40,025 bases of DNA from Halorubrum aidingense JCM 13560. Its GTDB lineage: Archaea; Halobacteriota; Halobacteria; Halobacteriales; Haloferacaceae. The stretch covers positions 17,149 to 57,173 of the forward strand of contig NZ_AOJI01000032.1 in NCBI RefSeq assembly GCF_000336995.1, given 5' to 3'. Below the pieces are notes generated by a model. The model was not told where the DNA came from and did no database searches. It saw nothing but the letters and a program-made list of their open reading frames with translations. Position 1 is the first letter of the stretch. Every line of letters starts with the position of its first letter. This document shows, piece by piece, positions 39,658 through 40,025 of this stretch. The translations under genes were made by a program, and so were the position numbers.

Positions 39658-40025
39658 TCAGCCCGACAGCTGGCTCCAGTCGCCGGCGGCGTCGATCGTC
39701 GTGGCTTCGGTTTCGTCGCCGTCGGAGTCGTCGCCCGTCTCGTCGGAGTCGCTGCCCCGGTTGTCGTCCGGGTCTCCGTGATATCCCACGACAGCGTCGT
39801 CGCCGAGCCCGCGTAAGATCGCGTCTCGGACCTCCCACGGTTCGGTGAACGTCGACGTCGAGCACTCTTCGAGCGCCGACTCCAACCGCTCGCTGCCGGC
39901 CGCGGTCGCGAGTTCGAACCCGCCGTACTGCTCGATCAGCTCCGCGGCGGTCACCGGGTACTGGTGCTCCCGGAGCGCCCGTTTCAACGGCCCGAACGTC
40001 ACCCCGTACGCCCGGGCCTGCTCGT
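39658..40025 (-). CDS. DUF5789-like protein, partial (5' end outside the window)
   Basis: The last 122 or so residues of a protein read leftwards. Residues such as PLKRALREHQYPVTAAELIEQYG, then SERLESALEE and EPWEVRDAILRGLGDDAVG-like text match the small haloarchaeal DUF5789/DUF2795 group, whose function is unknown. The frame stays open to the edge (EQARAYGVTFGPL), so the true start is probably beyond 40025; a GTG at 40002 is the only start inside. The C-terminal 35 residues are acidic and low complexity (Asp/Ser/Gly/Glu), ending DWSQLSG. It converges with the ABC exporter gene. Confidence 0.7.
   Translation of the reverse strand, partial: EQARAYGVTFGPLKRALREHQYPVTAAELIEQYGGFELATAAGSERLESALEECSTSTFTEPWEVRDAILRGLGDDAVVGYHGDPDDNRGSDSDETGDDSDGDETEATTIDAAGDWSQLSG

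Overview
The window looks like chromosomal DNA of a haloarchaeon, most probably Halorubrum or a close relative. It is very GC-rich with GC-rich third codon positions, its proteins are strongly acidic, and many genes have a TATA-like box about 25-30 bp before the start codon, as expected of leaderless haloarchaeal transcripts. It carries archaea-specific genes (uL16/L10e, TFB, MptD-type dihydroneopterin aldolase, NucS, FAU-1). Genus is inferred from gene content and repeat style, not measured.

Layout. 1-6.9 kb: partial FAU-1 RNase overlapping a small haloarchaeal gene, a PrsW-like membrane protease, a ROK glucokinase, a universal stress protein, a DUF5611/DUF7093-like zinc-ribbon pair, a [2Fe-2S] ferredoxin and a CspA-type cold shock protein. 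7-12 kb: two membrane proteins (one with an HTTM domain), then tRNA-Phe and tRNA-Pro on the minus strand with broken tRNA-Phe copies beside them, then an SLC13/RCK permease. 12-16 kb: a DEAD/DEAH helicase with a zinc-finger-bearing N-terminus, ribosomal protein uL16/L10e and the mismatch endonuclease NucS. 16-21 kb: S-adenosylhomocysteine metabolism (ahcY and an MTA/SAH deaminase) flanking a secreted, sequon-rich repeat protein and a repeat-filled intergenic region. 20.9-21.8 kb: MptD and a beta-sandwich protein. 21.8-28.2 kb: a complete dipeptide/oligopeptide ABC importer, with the lipoprotein gene followed by dppB-C-D-F. 28.5-37.6 kb: a GTPBP1-like GTPase divergent from a CARF-like winged-helix regulator, a PPOx-fold protein, a TFB with an expanded N-terminus, a small HTH-like protein, a ParA-like protein lacking Walker A lysines, a HIT protein, a DoxX-like membrane protein, RNase Z and a small orphan. 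37.7-40 kb: an ABC exporter and a partial DUF5789-like gene.

Most of the window is core haloarchaeal housekeeping. I saw no CRISPR array, no transposase, no integrase and no obvious defence island. The most unusual signals are non-coding or in low-complexity protein segments: (i) two copies of a structured dispersed repeat whose hairpins are kept while their stem sequences differ, bounded by TTTATAAA boxes; (ii) tRNA-Phe debris beside the intact gene, one copy being split by an insertion that contains hairpins; (iii) the secreted protein with three 87-residue repeats and an Asn-Gly/PDHAG tail between the two SAH-metabolism genes; (iv) the CARF-like regulator with no CRISPR system in view; (v) the ParA-like protein without nucleotide-binding lysines; and (vi) in-frame microrepeat expansions in TFB, NucS and the DoxX-like protein.
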